A DNA stretch of 33,501 nucleotides, taken from Chloroflexota bacterium (GTDB taxonomy: Bacteria; Chloroflexota; Anaerolineae; Aggregatilineales; J027). Every line of letters begins with the position of its first letter. The first letter of the stretch is position 1. Of this stretch, positions 1 through 8,715 are shown in pieces. Under the pieces are notes generated by a model, which made no database searches, was not told the origin of the DNA, and saw nothing but the letters and a program-made list of their open reading frames with translations. The stretch spans positions 1-33,501 of the forward strand of contig RFGP01000076.1 of assembly GCA_003697365.1 (NCBI GenBank), written 5' to 3'. The translations under genes were made by a program, and so were the position numbers.

Positions 1-2538
1 CAAATCGACAGAAACAATTGAGCCGGGCGGGAAATGACCCGCTAAGATACCATCTGAAAGTTTATCCTCAACCAAATTGGTGATGACACGACGCAATGGG
101 CGTGCACCATATTCAGGATCGTATCCTTCACGCCCTAGATAGGCACGCGCTGCTTCGCTCACTTCCAAATCTAAGTCGTGCTCTTTCATTAATTGACGCA
201 CTTCGTTAAGGCGTAGCTCGACAATTTGGTTGATCTCATCTTTCGTGAGCGCACGGAATACGATTGTGCCATCGAGTCGATTCAAAAACTCTGGGCGGAA
301 GTGTCGGCGCAATTCATCCATTACGCGCTTACGCATTTCATCATATTCTTCTTGTTGAGTTAGGGCTTCGTCTCGTTTAAATTCAAAACCCAAGCCTGCA
401 CCGCGTTTGATAGTATCCGCACCGACATTACTGGTCATCACAATAATTGCATTGCGGAAGTCCACTTGGCGGCCACGTGCATCAGACAAATGCCCTTCTT
501 CCATAATTTGAAGCAGCATATTCAATGCTTCAGGGTGTGCTTTTTCCACCTCATCGAAGACAACAATGCTATAAGGACGACGGCGCATTGCTTCGGTCAA
601 CTGGCCAGCATCTTCATAGCCTACATAGCCGGGAGGTGCTCCCGTTAGACGAGCGACTGTATGACGCTCCATAAATTCGCTCATGTCTAATTGGATAAGC
701 GCATCTTCACTGCCAAATAAGAATTCAGCAAGCGCTTTGGACAGTTCCGTCTTCCCAACGCCTGTAGGGCCAAGGAAGAGGAATGAACCAATCGGACGGC
801 GTGGGTCTTTAAGCCCTGCACGCGAACGACGTACTGCTTTACTGATGGCCACAATCGCTTCATCTTGCCCAATGATACGACGATGCAATTCTTCTTCCAT
901 TCGTAGCAATCGTTGAGATTCTTCTTCTGCGATTGTTGTCACCGGAATACCTGTTAGCATTCCTAGCACTTCGGCAATATCTTCGGCCACTAGGCGCGGT
1001 TTTTGCGTTTCTTGATTCCAACTTAGTTTGAAGCTCTCAAGACGCTGATCAATTTCCTCTAGGCGTTCTTTCAACTCAGCTACACGCGCGGTATATTCTT
1101 CTGTCTCAACAAAATCTTCTTCCTCGCGCTGAGCTTCAAGGTCTTCAAGCTCATCAATAATGTTGAATCGCTCAGATTCTAGTTGTCGATAACGAGTGCT
1201 GTCTGGGCTCTTGTACATACGTACACGGCTTGAAGCCTCATCAATGAGATCAATAGCTTTATCTGGCAAGAAGCGATCTGGCAAATAGCGGGCTGACAGG
1301 TTGGCTGCTGCTTCGATAGCCTCTTCTGTAATTTCTAGATCATGATGCTCTTCATATGCGGCTTTGATACCGCGCAGAATTTCGATGGTCTGCTCAATCG
1401 TTGGTTCTTCAACCAACACTTTTTGGAACCGACGCTCAAGCGCAGCATCGTTCTCAATATGCTTGCGGTACTCATCAAGCGTAGTAGCACCAATACATTG
1501 CAACTCGCCGCGTGCAAGTGCAGGTTTTAGGATATTTGCCGCATCGACACTGCTACCTGCAGAGCCAGCACCAACAAGCATGTGCACTTCATCAATGAAC
1601 AAAATACTGTCAGATTGTTTTAACTCTTCAACAACGCGCTTTAGGCGCTCTTCAAACTGGCCACGATACATTGTGCCAGCAACAAGGCTCCCGACATCCA
1701 GCTGTAGAACGCGCTTGTTTAACAGTGGCGCTGGAGCGTCACGGTTTACGATACGTTGTGCTAACCCTTCTACAATAGCTGTCTTACCTACGCCGGGTTC
1801 ACCAATAAGAGCAGGGTTGTTTTTGGTACGACGGCTCAAAATTTGGATAACGCGCTCAATTTCTAGCTCGCGTCCGATGACTGGGTCTAGCCGATGTTCT
1901 TCAGCGAGTTGAGTTAAGTCAGTTGCCAACTGATCAATGAGTGGCGTAGAGCTTTTCTTCTCAGCACGAGGAGAGCGTGATACTGATGCACTACTCGTGC
2001 GGCTTGAAGCAGAGCTTGGCGAGTCTGATTCCCGCGACTCGCTGCTTGGTCGACGATTACGATCAGGGTCTTCTTGTAAAATACGGCGTGTCTGCCGACG
2101 AATATCGTCAGGATTAATATTGAGTCGTTTCAACACTTCAATAGCAACACCATCATTTTGGCGTACTAGTCCTAAGAGAAGGTGTTCTGTTCCAATGTAA
2201 TGATGATTTAATCGGCGCGCTTCATCTACTGCTAACTCTAGCACTTTCTTTGTGCTAGGGGACAAGTCCATTTGTGTAGGCTCAGTGGTACGTTTAGAGC
2301 TGGTCATGCGTTCGATGAGTTCTTCGACACGACGCTGATCTAGACCAAGTTCGCTCAAAACGCGGCCCGCAACACCACCTTCTTCACGCATGAGACCGAG
2401 CAGAAGGTGTTCTGTCCCGATGTAGCTATGTTGCATACGTTCGGCTTCTTCTTGCGCCAAACTGAGCACACGACGTGCCCGTTGGGTGAAGCGCTCCATC
2501 TTATTACCACCTTGGCCTTGACTTCGCTGTTCTGGCAT
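1..2538 (-). CDS. clpC: ATP-dependent Clp protease ATP-binding subunit ClpC (C-terminus outside window)
   Basis: This is an AAA+ unfoldase of the ClpC/HSP100 family, which unfolds substrates and feeds them to ClpP in the cytoplasm. The reading frame is open from the ATG at 2538 to the left edge, giving 846 residues; a typical ClpC is 810-850, so only a short C-terminal tail is missing. In order I see two Clp N-terminal repeats (each with the GTEHLLLGL motif), a Ser/Arg-rich linker, AAA-1 with Walker A GEPGVGKT near residue 247, a Glu-rich UVR-like middle domain near 470-500, and AAA-2 with Walker A GPTGVGKT near residue 588 followed by the C-terminal D2-small domain. The start is backed by GGAAGG about 7 bases upstream; a second in-frame ATG lies 13 codons later. 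No CIRCE or CtsR-type repeat is visible upstream. ClpC rather than ClpB is favoured by the UVR-like linker and the absence of a long coiled-coil M domain. Confidence 0.95.
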   Translation of the reverse strand, partial: MPEQRSQGQGGNKMERFTQRARRVLSLAQEEAERMQHSYIGTEHLLLGLMREEGGVAGRVLSELGLDQRRVEELIERMTSSKRTTEPTQMDLSPSTKKVLELAVDEARRLNHHYIGTEHLLLGLVRQNDGVAIEVLKRLNINPDDIRRQTRRILQEDPDRNRRPSSESRESDSPSSASSRTSSASVSRSPRAEKKSSTPLIDQLATDLTQLAEEHRLDPVIGRELEIERVIQILSRRTKNNPALIGEPGVGKTAIVEGLAQRIVNRDAPAPLLNKRVLQLDVGSLVAGTMYRGQFEERLKRVVEELKQSDSILFIDEVHMLVGAGSAGSSVDAANILKPALARGELQCIGATTLDEYRKHIENDAALERRFQKVLVEEPTIEQTIEILRGIKAAYEEHHDLEITEEAIEAAANLSARYLPDRFLPDKAIDLIDEASSRVRMYKSPDSTRYRQLESERFNIIDELEDLEAQREEEDFVETEEYTARVAELKERLEEIDQRLESFKLSWNQETQKPRLVAEDIAEVLGMLTGIPVTTIAEEESQRLLRMEEELHRRIIGQDEAIVAISKAVRRSRAGLKDPRRPIGSFLFLGPTGVGKTELSKALAEFLFGSEDALIQLDMSEFMERHTVARLTGAPPGYVGYEDAGQLTEAMRRRPYSIVVFDEVEKAHPEALNMLLQIMEEGHLSDARGRQVDFRNAIIVMTSNVGADTIKRGAGLGFEFKRDEALTQQEEYDEMRKRVMDELRRHFRPEFLNRLDGTIVFRALTKDEINQIVELRLNEVRQLMKEHDLDLEVSEAARAYLGREGYDPEYGARPLRRVITNLVEDKLSDGILAGHFPPGSIVSVDL

Positions 2539-3048
2539 TGTTTTTTCCTTCCAAAACACCGACCTAATAGAAGCATCCATGTCTATTTGATGGAGGAGAC
2601 ATTAGGTACGCTTTGCTTACGTTAAATTGCTTTGTGACATACTTTCTGTTCCATATGGCAACAGGAACTTTTAGCTCTAACATCAGCTTACACATAAAGT
2701 AAGCGATGAATGGCTAGGGTTGATGCCCCAACCCTTATTTTCCCTCAACAGCCTTACGCCTCCATAAAATGCTTCAGGTGTTATAGGTATTCTTTGATAA
2801 CGTACAATCTAAACCAATAACATCATACACTATTTATATTCAATAATTGTTAGAACAACATAACTCTTCATTAATTTTTCGTGAGCATTAATTTTGTAAA
2901 GAGCGCTTCGTCTAAATTTTCATATCAAAAAATAGCGCAGTACTCTTTAATTATGAATTATAAAGGAGATTGATAAACATAAGCAAGTCGACACTATGTT
3001 CATCAATGCTCCTCGTTTTTGCATTGTTTTTAAGTTGCGTTGTGATGA
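2539..3048. other. 510-bp intergenic region upstream of clpC
   Basis: No convincing gene is present. It separates the end of the S1 gene from clpC, both leftward, so it should hold the S1 transcript end and the clpC promoter and leader. A perfect 7-bp hairpin (AGGGTTG/CAACCCT, 2716-2735) lies mid-way and is followed on the plus strand by a T-rich stretch, but no plus-strand gene needs it. A 6-bp inverted repeat CAATGC/GCATTG (3004-3026) just past the S1 stop could be a weak transcript end; it has no T-run on the minus strand. Confidence 0.5.
2957..2986 (-). promoter_or_regulatory. Candidate sigma-70-type promoter for clpC
   Basis: On the minus strand TTGCTT (2986-2981) is followed after 18 bases by a perfect TATAAT (2962-2957). 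It would give a clpC leader of about 410 bases. The -35 matches consensus poorly. A second candidate -10, TATAAC at 2785-2780, with TTGTAC 16 bases before it, would give a leader of about 240 bases. Position alone suggests clpC as the target. Confidence 0.3.
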
Positions 3049-4395
3049 TTAGGCTCCACTATTGAAGTCCCAATCAAAGTCCATGTAATCAGGTGAGTCA
3101 ACCTGCTTTAAGCTCAACCCTAGACGGCGTTGATCGCGGTCTATCTTTATAATACGCAACGTAAGCACATCTCCCTTACTAACAACTTCTCTTGGATGAC
3201 GTACACGATGCTCAGATAGCTCACTCACGTGAATCAGCCCCTCAATTTCGGGATGATCGACCAGACGAGCAAATGCGCCAAATTTGGTAAGTTTAGTAAC
3301 CGTTGCTTGGATAAGTTGCCCCTTCTTGTACTGATCGACCACTTGTTCCCAAGGATCGTCACCCAAACGGCGCATACTTAAGCCAATGCGGCGGCCTTCG
3401 AGATCAACGCTGATCACCTCAACTTCTACTTCTTGGCCAACTTCTACTACTTCACTCGGATGTGTAACATGCGTCCAAGATAATTCAGTGAGATGAACCA
3501 AGCCGTCAGCACCGCCCAAATCCACAAATGCGCCGAAGTCGGTTAGGCTGGTAACAACGCCTTTGCGAACTTGGCCTTTTTGTAATTCATTCAATAGCTG
3601 GGTTTTGCGCTGTTCGCGAATTTCACGATTGGCAGCCTGCTCAGATAAGATAAGCCGATTACGAGAACGCTTGAGCTCTACCACCTTCACATAGATAGTT
3701 TCACCTAACATACTTCCCCAGCGCTCTTCGGGGCTTTCACCTTGCGCACGCTCACGGCGTTCTGCACTGATTTGGCTTGCGGGCACAAAACCACGCAAAC
3801 GACCAAACCGTACGATTAAACCGCCTTTGTTATAACCCGATACCTTACCCGTATAAACTTGTTGGCTTTCAAGGTATTCTTCTGCCTTGCGCCAATCGCT
3901 TTCTTCAAGTGCACGACTAATTGAAAGCACCGCTTTGCCGTCACTATTAGAGGGATTGAGCACATACACCAATATATTAGTCCCCTCTTTCAGGGTTTCT
4001 AATGTAGCGCTCGTCAAACGCTCTAATTCACGGCTATTAATGATACCTTCGCCATGCTCACCTAAGTCAACACGAATTTCTGTAGGCGATGTCGAAACAA
4101 TCGTGCCCTCAAGCAATAAACCGCGCTTTAAGCCTGTGGCGCTTTCAGTGTCACTCGCTTCATTGTCTTCTTCATCGTCATGCTCGTTTTCACTTGCGCC
4201 CACAACGTCTTCATCATCTTCTGTAAGTTCATCTTCAGAAGTTGTTGGTTGTTCTACAGCAACTGACGTATTTTGGCTTATTGCTTCTGATGGATTTTCT
4301 GCTTCAGAAGCAAGTGTTTCGACTTCCTCTACAGTTTCTGCTTCAGGTGTTACTGCTTCAGATAGGTTGTTGGATGGTTTTTCATGTTCAGCCAC
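3049..4395 (-). CDS. rpsA: S1 RNA-binding domain protein, likely 30S ribosomal protein S1
   Basis: The 448-residue product binds mRNA on the 30S subunit if it is the ribosomal protein S1, helping initiation on weakly led messages. The first ~90 residues are low-complexity and strongly acidic. Four S1 (OB-fold) domains follow, starting near residues 90, 175, 270 and 355; the last two carry the classical FGAFV/FGAFA and GLVHLTELSW/GLIHVSELSE signatures. Four domains is usual for S1 outside Proteobacteria, where six is the norm. The start is GTG: an in-frame TAG lies just upstream and AGGAGG sits 12 bases before it, slightly far. No neighbour is co-oriented upstream, so it is probably transcribed alone. 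The acidic extension is lineage-like rather than part of the conserved fold. A general S1-domain RNA-binding protein is the main alternative. Confidence 0.85.
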   Translation of the reverse strand: MAEHEKPSNNLSEAVTPEAETVEEVETLASEAENPSEAISQNTSVAVEQPTTSEDELTEDDEDVVGASENEHDDEEDNEASDTESATGLKRGLLLEGTIVSTSPTEIRVDLGEHGEGIINSRELERLTSATLETLKEGTNILVYVLNPSNSDGKAVLSISRALEESDWRKAEEYLESQQVYTGKVSGYNKGGLIVRFGRLRGFVPASQISAERRERAQGESPEERWGSMLGETIYVKVVELKRSRNRLILSEQAANREIREQRKTQLLNELQKGQVRKGVVTSLTDFGAFVDLGGADGLVHLTELSWTHVTHPSEVVEVGQEVEVEVISVDLEGRRIGLSMRRLGDDPWEQVVDQYKKGQLIQATVTKLTKFGAFARLVDHPEIEGLIHVSELSEHRVRHPREVVSKGDVLTLRIIKIDRDQRRLGLSLKQVDSPDYMDFDWDFNSGA

Positions 4396-4864
4396 AGGAC
4401 TTCTCGGCCTCCTCTAGTCGAGTTCTCTAGGTGTTACCAGCTTTATTGCCAGTAACTATCGGGAACGGCAAATAATTAATAGATTACCGAATACTTGTTA
4501 CATTTTACCACAAGCACATTAGGGTTGATTTGTTAGAACCGCGTATATTTTTCAGTCATTTTTACCAAATCTACAGCCAAGCACAATCAATTGTTCAATG
4601 ACAATGCAGAGGCACAATCTATTATTATTTGGTGAGAAAGTACGCGGAATTACACTAACACTATACCCTTGCTAATACATTATACATTGTGCACGTAGCG
4701 AATTAAAGCCCAAACCATAGCGCTCATCAAAATGTAATCTATGCCTCAGTAATATGGTTCTCAATGTTTTGTAGAAACTTTCTATACAAAATAAGACATC
4801 CTTAAAACAAGCAGATTAGGGTACAATGCCCAATACTAATGAAAATTCAAGTGTAGGATAACTT
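4396..4864. other. 469-bp divergent intergenic region
   Basis: It lies between the leftward S1 gene and the rightward membrane-protein operon, so it must hold both promoters. For the rightward operon a TACAAT -10 (4822-4827) sits about 40 bases before the ATG at 4865, but no good -35 lies 16-18 bases before it. I see no convincing paired hexamers for the leftward gene. A small inverted repeat (ATTGT/ACAAT) occurs near 4591-4606. No ORF with a ribosome-binding site, tRNA or riboswitch was recognised. Confidence 0.5.
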
Positions 4865-6421
4865 ATGCATCGTTTAATTCGTTCTTTGGTGCACAAAAAG
4901 CGTTTTCGACGCTGGCTTATACGCTTGTGGTTATTTCCGCTGCTATTAATGACACTTTCGCTTTCATTGGGGGTAGGTGTCGTAGAAGCAACGGATGGAA
5001 TGCGTGGGAATCGCTGTGTAGTGCGCGAAGACGAATATATCGAACATGACTTTTATTTTTATTGCTGGTCATTAGTTGTGCGTGGCACCATTGAAGGCGA
5101 CTTAGTCGGTGTTGCTTCCGAAGTTACCATTACCCAAGATGCCGTCGTAACAGGTGATATTTGGGTATTAGGTGGGCAACTACAAATACGCGGCGCAGTA
5201 GGGGATGATGTGCGTTTTGTGGGGGCAGATTTAGACATTGAAACCCCTTCAACTTTTGCCAACCCTCGCACCGATATTACCACCCTAGCAATTAGTGCAG
5301 AAATTTCTTCTGATGTCACTATTCCCGGTGATCTTCTAATGATTGGGTACCAAGCCTTAGTGTTTGGCAATGTTGGAGGAAACATCGATTTTCAAGGGCA
5401 ATCATTGTATCTTCAAGGGCGTGTTAATGGTGATGTCAATGCAATTGTGGGTGACGCACGCCAAGAAATAAGTATCCGCACAATCCCACTTCTTCCTTAC
5501 TCCATTCGTCTTAGAGATTATGGCTTGTATATAGATGAAACGGGTTTTATAGCTGGTGACTTACACTATGAAGCTGCACAAGCCGCTAACATTCCACGCG
5601 GTGTTATAGGAGGAACTACTCGCTATACTCAAATTCTTTCAGCCCAAGATATTACACGAGTACAAGAACCGCGTACGTTTATTAACATCTTTCGTAATTA
5701 CGTCATTGAGTCCTTAAAGGACATCATTCCATTAACTGTTGTGGGCTTATTGGCGCTACAGTTTTTCTCCCATACATTCGCAGAAGCAGCGCGTCGTATT
5801 CGGCGAGCGCCTCCCTCTGTTGTAAGCTGGGGGCTCATGTTGTCTATTTTATTTTTCCCCATTGCTCTTGGTCTTATCCTAGTGAGTCTTATCCTCGTAT
5901 TTTTAATCACAATTATCACACTAGGATCAATGACATTACTCATAAGCGTCACCTTGCTTATATTCAACCTTTTATTCATTTTTGGCTTTGGCTTTGTATT
6001 GCTTTATCTAAGTCGTGCCATTGCATGTTACTTGTTAGGAGTCGTGATCGTAAACCGTGTTCGCTTCTATCTAGCAAGGCGAAACCACGATCCGGATGAT
6101 CCGCCTATTTACTTACCTCCCATTGCCTCAGAAAAACGTTGGATGCTGCTAATTTTAGGCACATTCATTTATGGCGCTATCGTTAATGCTCCTCTACCTG
6201 CACCTGTTCCCCTCTTGATTTACGGGATAGAGTTTTTAGCAGTTTGCTCAGGGCTAGGTGCTGTTTTCATGCTTATTCGTGATGCATGGTATCAATATGA
6301 AATGCGTCATGGCTTGGCTCCCCGACGTAGTTTCAATCTTGATCCCGATATTATTGAAGATCGCGATACACCTCTCGGTATGGACAATTTACCAGAGGGT
6401 TTTACAGGATTTGATAGCTAA
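4865..6421 (+). CDS. Bactofilin-like beta-repeat protein with C-terminal membrane domain
   Basis: The 518-residue product begins with a basic stretch and one hydrophobic segment (residues ~19-40) that reads as a signal peptide or anchor. Residues ~70-235 are short, glycine-spaced hydrophobic repeats of the kind GxIxGDLxGVxxxVTI, typical of polymer-forming (bactofilin/DUF583) right-handed beta-helices. The C-terminal half has about five or six hydrophobic segments (near 285-301, 322-352, 354-382, 385-397, 426-443, 447-471), then a soluble acidic tail. The beta-helix would lie outside the membrane, unlike cytosolic bactofilins. The start has AGGAT about 6 bases upstream. It leads a rightward gene run; the next gene begins 2 bases after its stop. 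A scaffold or envelope-shaping role is inference from the fold. Confidence 0.7.
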   Translation: MHRLIRSLVHKKRFRRWLIRLWLFPLLLMTLSLSLGVGVVEATDGMRGNRCVVREDEYIEHDFYFYCWSLVVRGTIEGDLVGVASEVTITQDAVVTGDIWVLGGQLQIRGAVGDDVRFVGADLDIETPSTFANPRTDITTLAISAEISSDVTIPGDLLMIGYQALVFGNVGGNIDFQGQSLYLQGRVNGDVNAIVGDARQEISIRTIPLLPYSIRLRDYGLYIDETGFIAGDLHYEAAQAANIPRGVIGGTTRYTQILSAQDITRVQEPRTFINIFRNYVIESLKDIIPLTVVGLLALQFFSHTFAEAARRIRRAPPSVVSWGLMLSILFFPIALGLILVSLILVFLITIITLGSMTLLISVTLLIFNLLFIFGFGFVLLYLSRAIACYLLGVVIVNRVRFYLARRNHDPDDPPIYLPPIASEKRWMLLILGTFIYGAIVNAPLPAPVPLLIYGIEFLAVCSGLGAVFMLIRDAWYQYEMRHGLAPRRSFNLDPDIIEDRDTPLGMDNLPEGFTGFDS

Positions 6422-6423
6422 TT

Positions 6424-7395
6424 ATGCAAGCATTACTTGAACGCTGGCGTTCTCGATTACTTTTTGGCGTTTTACTGCTAACTTATGGCGAATTTGTGGG
6501 ATGGCAAACGCTCCCACAGAACAGTCTTCAAGATTGGGGAGCAATTCTTGTTATTTACATAGCAATCATGGGCGTGGTGCTAGATGTGTATGTACGATGG
6601 TATGTTGACGATACAATAAATACTTTATTGGCTGCTGGTATCTTTGGAATTTTGCATGGCACCATTATCTCTACTAACTTAGCGCGTAATCTGCCATTAA
6701 GCATTATCATTTTTGGTACGGCAACGCCTGCTCTTATGTTTTTACTAGCACACTATAGCTTTCGACTATTGTATAGTGCAGATAATCGATTTCGTTGGCT
6801 ATACTTTGTGCTTCCTTTCATTGGCTTAGTGCAGGGCATATGGACACGTTGGCTGCCCCAAACCAACACCGTAAATATTGATATACCTTCGTTATTCCAA
6901 ATACTCCTGCCTACACTATGCTTATTTATGTTTTGTGGAATTTTGCCCCTTTTACAACCAACACTACGCATCACACAGCTAGATTGGATGTTAACACCTT
7001 ATGAGGCCGCTCTATGCTTTGGAATATTAGGAGTAGCGATATTTTCACGCATAAATGAAGCGACATTAAATACATTTGCGCTTTTAGTTGGTGCGATATT
7101 GCTCCTAACTTTTGCTGGATTAGCACGCCTATATCAAACAACATTAACAACATCACTTAAATGGGAAATTCTTATCAAGCCTCAAAAGATATATATTGTA
7201 TATTGGTGGGTTGCATTTTTATTGTTTGGCATTGGTGCTGTTATAGGTTACAACTTGCCACAACATGGAACAGATTCTTTTCAAGCAACATTAATGGTAG
7301 GAGGACTGATCATTTTTGGTATGTTGTGGCCACCATTTGTATCTTTTTGGGTGAGTATGCAAGCCTTTATTGAACTAGGGAGACAGGAATTTTGA
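6424..7395 (+). CDS. Polytopic membrane protein of unknown function
   Basis: I do not recognise the family. The 323-residue product is strongly hydrophobic, with about nine or ten predicted membrane segments spread over its length and short charged loops (for example YVRWYVDD near residue 56). No transporter motif, metal-binding cluster or catalytic signature is visible. It starts 2 bases after the beta-repeat membrane protein and its last codons overlap the methyltransferase start, so the three genes are almost certainly co-transcribed and coupled. It may be a membrane partner of the upstream protein; that is inference from position only. Confidence 0.7.
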   Translation: MQALLERWRSRLLFGVLLLTYGEFVGWQTLPQNSLQDWGAILVIYIAIMGVVLDVYVRWYVDDTINTLLAAGIFGILHGTIISTNLARNLPLSIIIFGTATPALMFLLAHYSFRLLYSADNRFRWLYFVLPFIGLVQGIWTRWLPQTNTVNIDIPSLFQILLPTLCLFMFCGILPLLQPTLRITQLDWMLTPYEAALCFGILGVAIFSRINEATLNTFALLVGAILLLTFAGLARLYQTTLTTSLKWEILIKPQKIYIVYWWVAFLLFGIGAVIGYNLPQHGTDSFQATLMVGGLIIFGMLWPPFVSFWVSMQAFIELGRQEF

Positions 7396-8021
7396 GCGAA
7401 CTAGACGAATACTATCAAAAGATGCAAGCCAATCAGGGGTGGGTTATTATTTTAGAGAGTTTTGCACGTTTTATCGCTCCTCAACCTGAACAACTTGTAT
7501 TGGACATTGGCACTGGGCCGGGGGCGCTGGTTAATATCCTCGCCACTCAACATCAGGCACGAGTGTATGGTGTGGATTATAGTTTTCAATTGATGCGCTC
7601 TGCTCGATCCAACTATGCAAACTTGGGAACGGTTTTTGTAACAGGCGCATTGCCAACACTACCATTTGGCGATAACACTATTGACATAGCCACTGCTACA
7701 AACGTGCTGTACTTACTTGATGATCCACAATCTGCTGTGGTTGAAATTAGCCGTATTTTGAAACCTAATGGGCAATTAGTAATGCTTAATCCTTCTCCTA
7801 AAATGAGCGTTGCCTCAGCCACAGCTTTAGCAAACGAACGTAATTTGACAGGTTTTGAACGCGAAAATTTTATCGATTGGGGACAGATTGCTGAAGATCA
7901 TGTACGATGGTCTATAGAAGACATCAAAGCGCTTTTTGCTCCAGCAAATCTTGTGATTGACGAATGGCGTGAGCGCATTGGTGACGGTTTAGCATTATAT
8001 GTTCGCGGCATTAAACAATAA
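7392..8021 (+). CDS. Class I SAM-dependent methyltransferase
   Basis: The 209-residue product is a small UbiE/Methyltransf_11-type enzyme. Motif I, VLDIGTGPGAL (residues 36-46), is the SAM-binding glycine loop; the acidic residue ending strand 2 is in VYGVDYSF; motif IV-like residues are DIATATNVLYLL, and KPNGQLVMLNP forms the usual post-motif strand. The start is TTG, overlapping the previous stop by four bases, with GGAGACAGGA just upstream; an ATG choice would lose the N-terminal helix. The substrate cannot be read from sequence. Its place between membrane proteins and a GAF/kinase pair gives no metabolic clue. Confidence 0.85.
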   Translation: MSELDEYYQKMQANQGWVIILESFARFIAPQPEQLVLDIGTGPGALVNILATQHQARVYGVDYSFQLMRSARSNYANLGTVFVTGALPTLPFGDNTIDIATATNVLYLLDDPQSAVVEISRILKPNGQLVMLNPSPKMSVASATALANERNLTGFERENFIDWGQIAEDHVRWSIEDIKALFAPANLVIDEWRERIGDGLALYVRGIKQ

Positions 8022-8045
8022 TCATAAAATCACTGGGGGGCTTTT

Positions 8046-8642
8046 ATGTCACAAGATAAACGACTTCAAAATATTGACCGTATGATGAACGAAATTCGTG
8101 ATGCACTTTCTTGGACAAGCGAAGAGCGTGAAGTTAATGAATTAAAAGCATTGCAGTTGTTATTAGAAATTACACGTGAATTGCATGAACGCCATGAAAT
8201 TCATGAGCGCATTCAATTGATCTTAGATAGTGTGATTGCATTTGCAGATGCAGATCGTGCCTTCTTGATTCTCATAGATGATCAAGGTCAACAACGTTAT
8301 AAGATGGGGCGCGACAGTCAGGGGCAATTTATCAGCCATGAACAATTTACACCTTCACAGGGAGTTATCGAACGTACCTTAGAACGCAAAAGAACTTTGT
8401 TGGTTCCTGATGCTCAGATAGATAGCGAATTGAGCAAACGCCAAAGCATCCAAGAACTTCATTTGCGAACAATTATGTGTGCTCCCTTAAGCGTGCAAGA
8501 GAAAATTATTGGATTACTCTATGTCGATAGCCAGCATTCTCTAGGTCAATATTCTTCGGCACATGTTAACGTCATTGCGAGCTTAGCTGATCAAGCAGCT
8601 GTTGCAATACGCAACGCTGAGAAATTTGATACAAAGACATAA
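8046..8642 (+). CDS. GAF-domain sensor protein
   Basis: The 198-residue product has an N-terminal helical, probably coiled-coil segment (residues ~1-60) and one GAF domain (~50-192), with the conserved IMCAPLSVQEKIIGLLYVDS core near 143-162 and the closing helix ending in QAAVAIRNAE. GAF domains bind small ligands, or chromophores or iron, and control partner domains; no output domain is attached here. Cys145 lies in the core but no chromophore lyase motif is evident. A run of six G (8035-8040) is the likely ribosome-binding site. It lies 73 bases before the kinase-receiver fusion, so a sensor role for that kinase is a reasonable inference. Confidence 0.8.
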   Translation: MSQDKRLQNIDRMMNEIRDALSWTSEEREVNELKALQLLLEITRELHERHEIHERIQLILDSVIAFADADRAFLILIDDQGQQRYKMGRDSQGQFISHEQFTPSQGVIERTLERKRTLLVPDAQIDSELSKRQSIQELHLRTIMCAPLSVQEKIIGLLYVDSQHSLGQYSSAHVNVIASLADQAAVAIRNAEKFDTKT

Positions 8643-8644
8643 TT

Positions 8645-8701
8645 GGTTGCGATTATGCTCCATCGTTAGTATATTTGTTCTCAATATTAACAGCAGCAAC
8701 C
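8645..8701 (+). other. Intercistronic RNA stem structure between GAF and kinase genes
   Basis: The space between the two genes can fold: GGTTGC (8645-8650) pairs with GCAACC (8696-8701), and inside it GTTA-ATATT (8665-8675, with a 2-base bulge) pairs with AATATTAAC (8683-8691). It begins 2 bases after the GAF stop and ends 14 bases before the kinase ATG. It lacks a T-run, so it is more likely a processing or stability element than a terminator. Pairing was found by eye only. Confidence 0.35.
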
Positions 8702-8715
8702 TTCATGAGGATGAT

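Noticed and set aside
683-1912. Plus-strand open frames of 77 and 182 codons within clpC
   Set aside because: They lie wholly inside the strongly conserved clpC frame, have Ser/Arg-rich composition typical of antisense shadows and no ribosome-binding site.
2716-2735. Hairpin AGGGTTG/CAACCCT as a terminator
   Set aside because: It would act on the plus strand, where no gene precedes it, and has no T-run on the minus strand.
2970-3065. Small frame starting near AAAGGAG, encoding a short hydrophobic peptide with MLLVFALFLSC
   Set aside because: A TTG start only one base from the ribosome-binding site, no internal support, and overlap with the 3' end of the S1 gene make chance more likely.
3887-4417. 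176-codon plus-strand frame opposite the S1 gene
   Set aside because: It is the Ser-rich complement of the acidic S1 N-terminus, with no supporting start signal.
8602-8715. Upstream extension of the kinase fusion by 38 residues
   Set aside because: It would overlap the GAF gene by 41 bases and adds sequence unlike a kinase; the ATG at 8716 has GAGG at the right distance.
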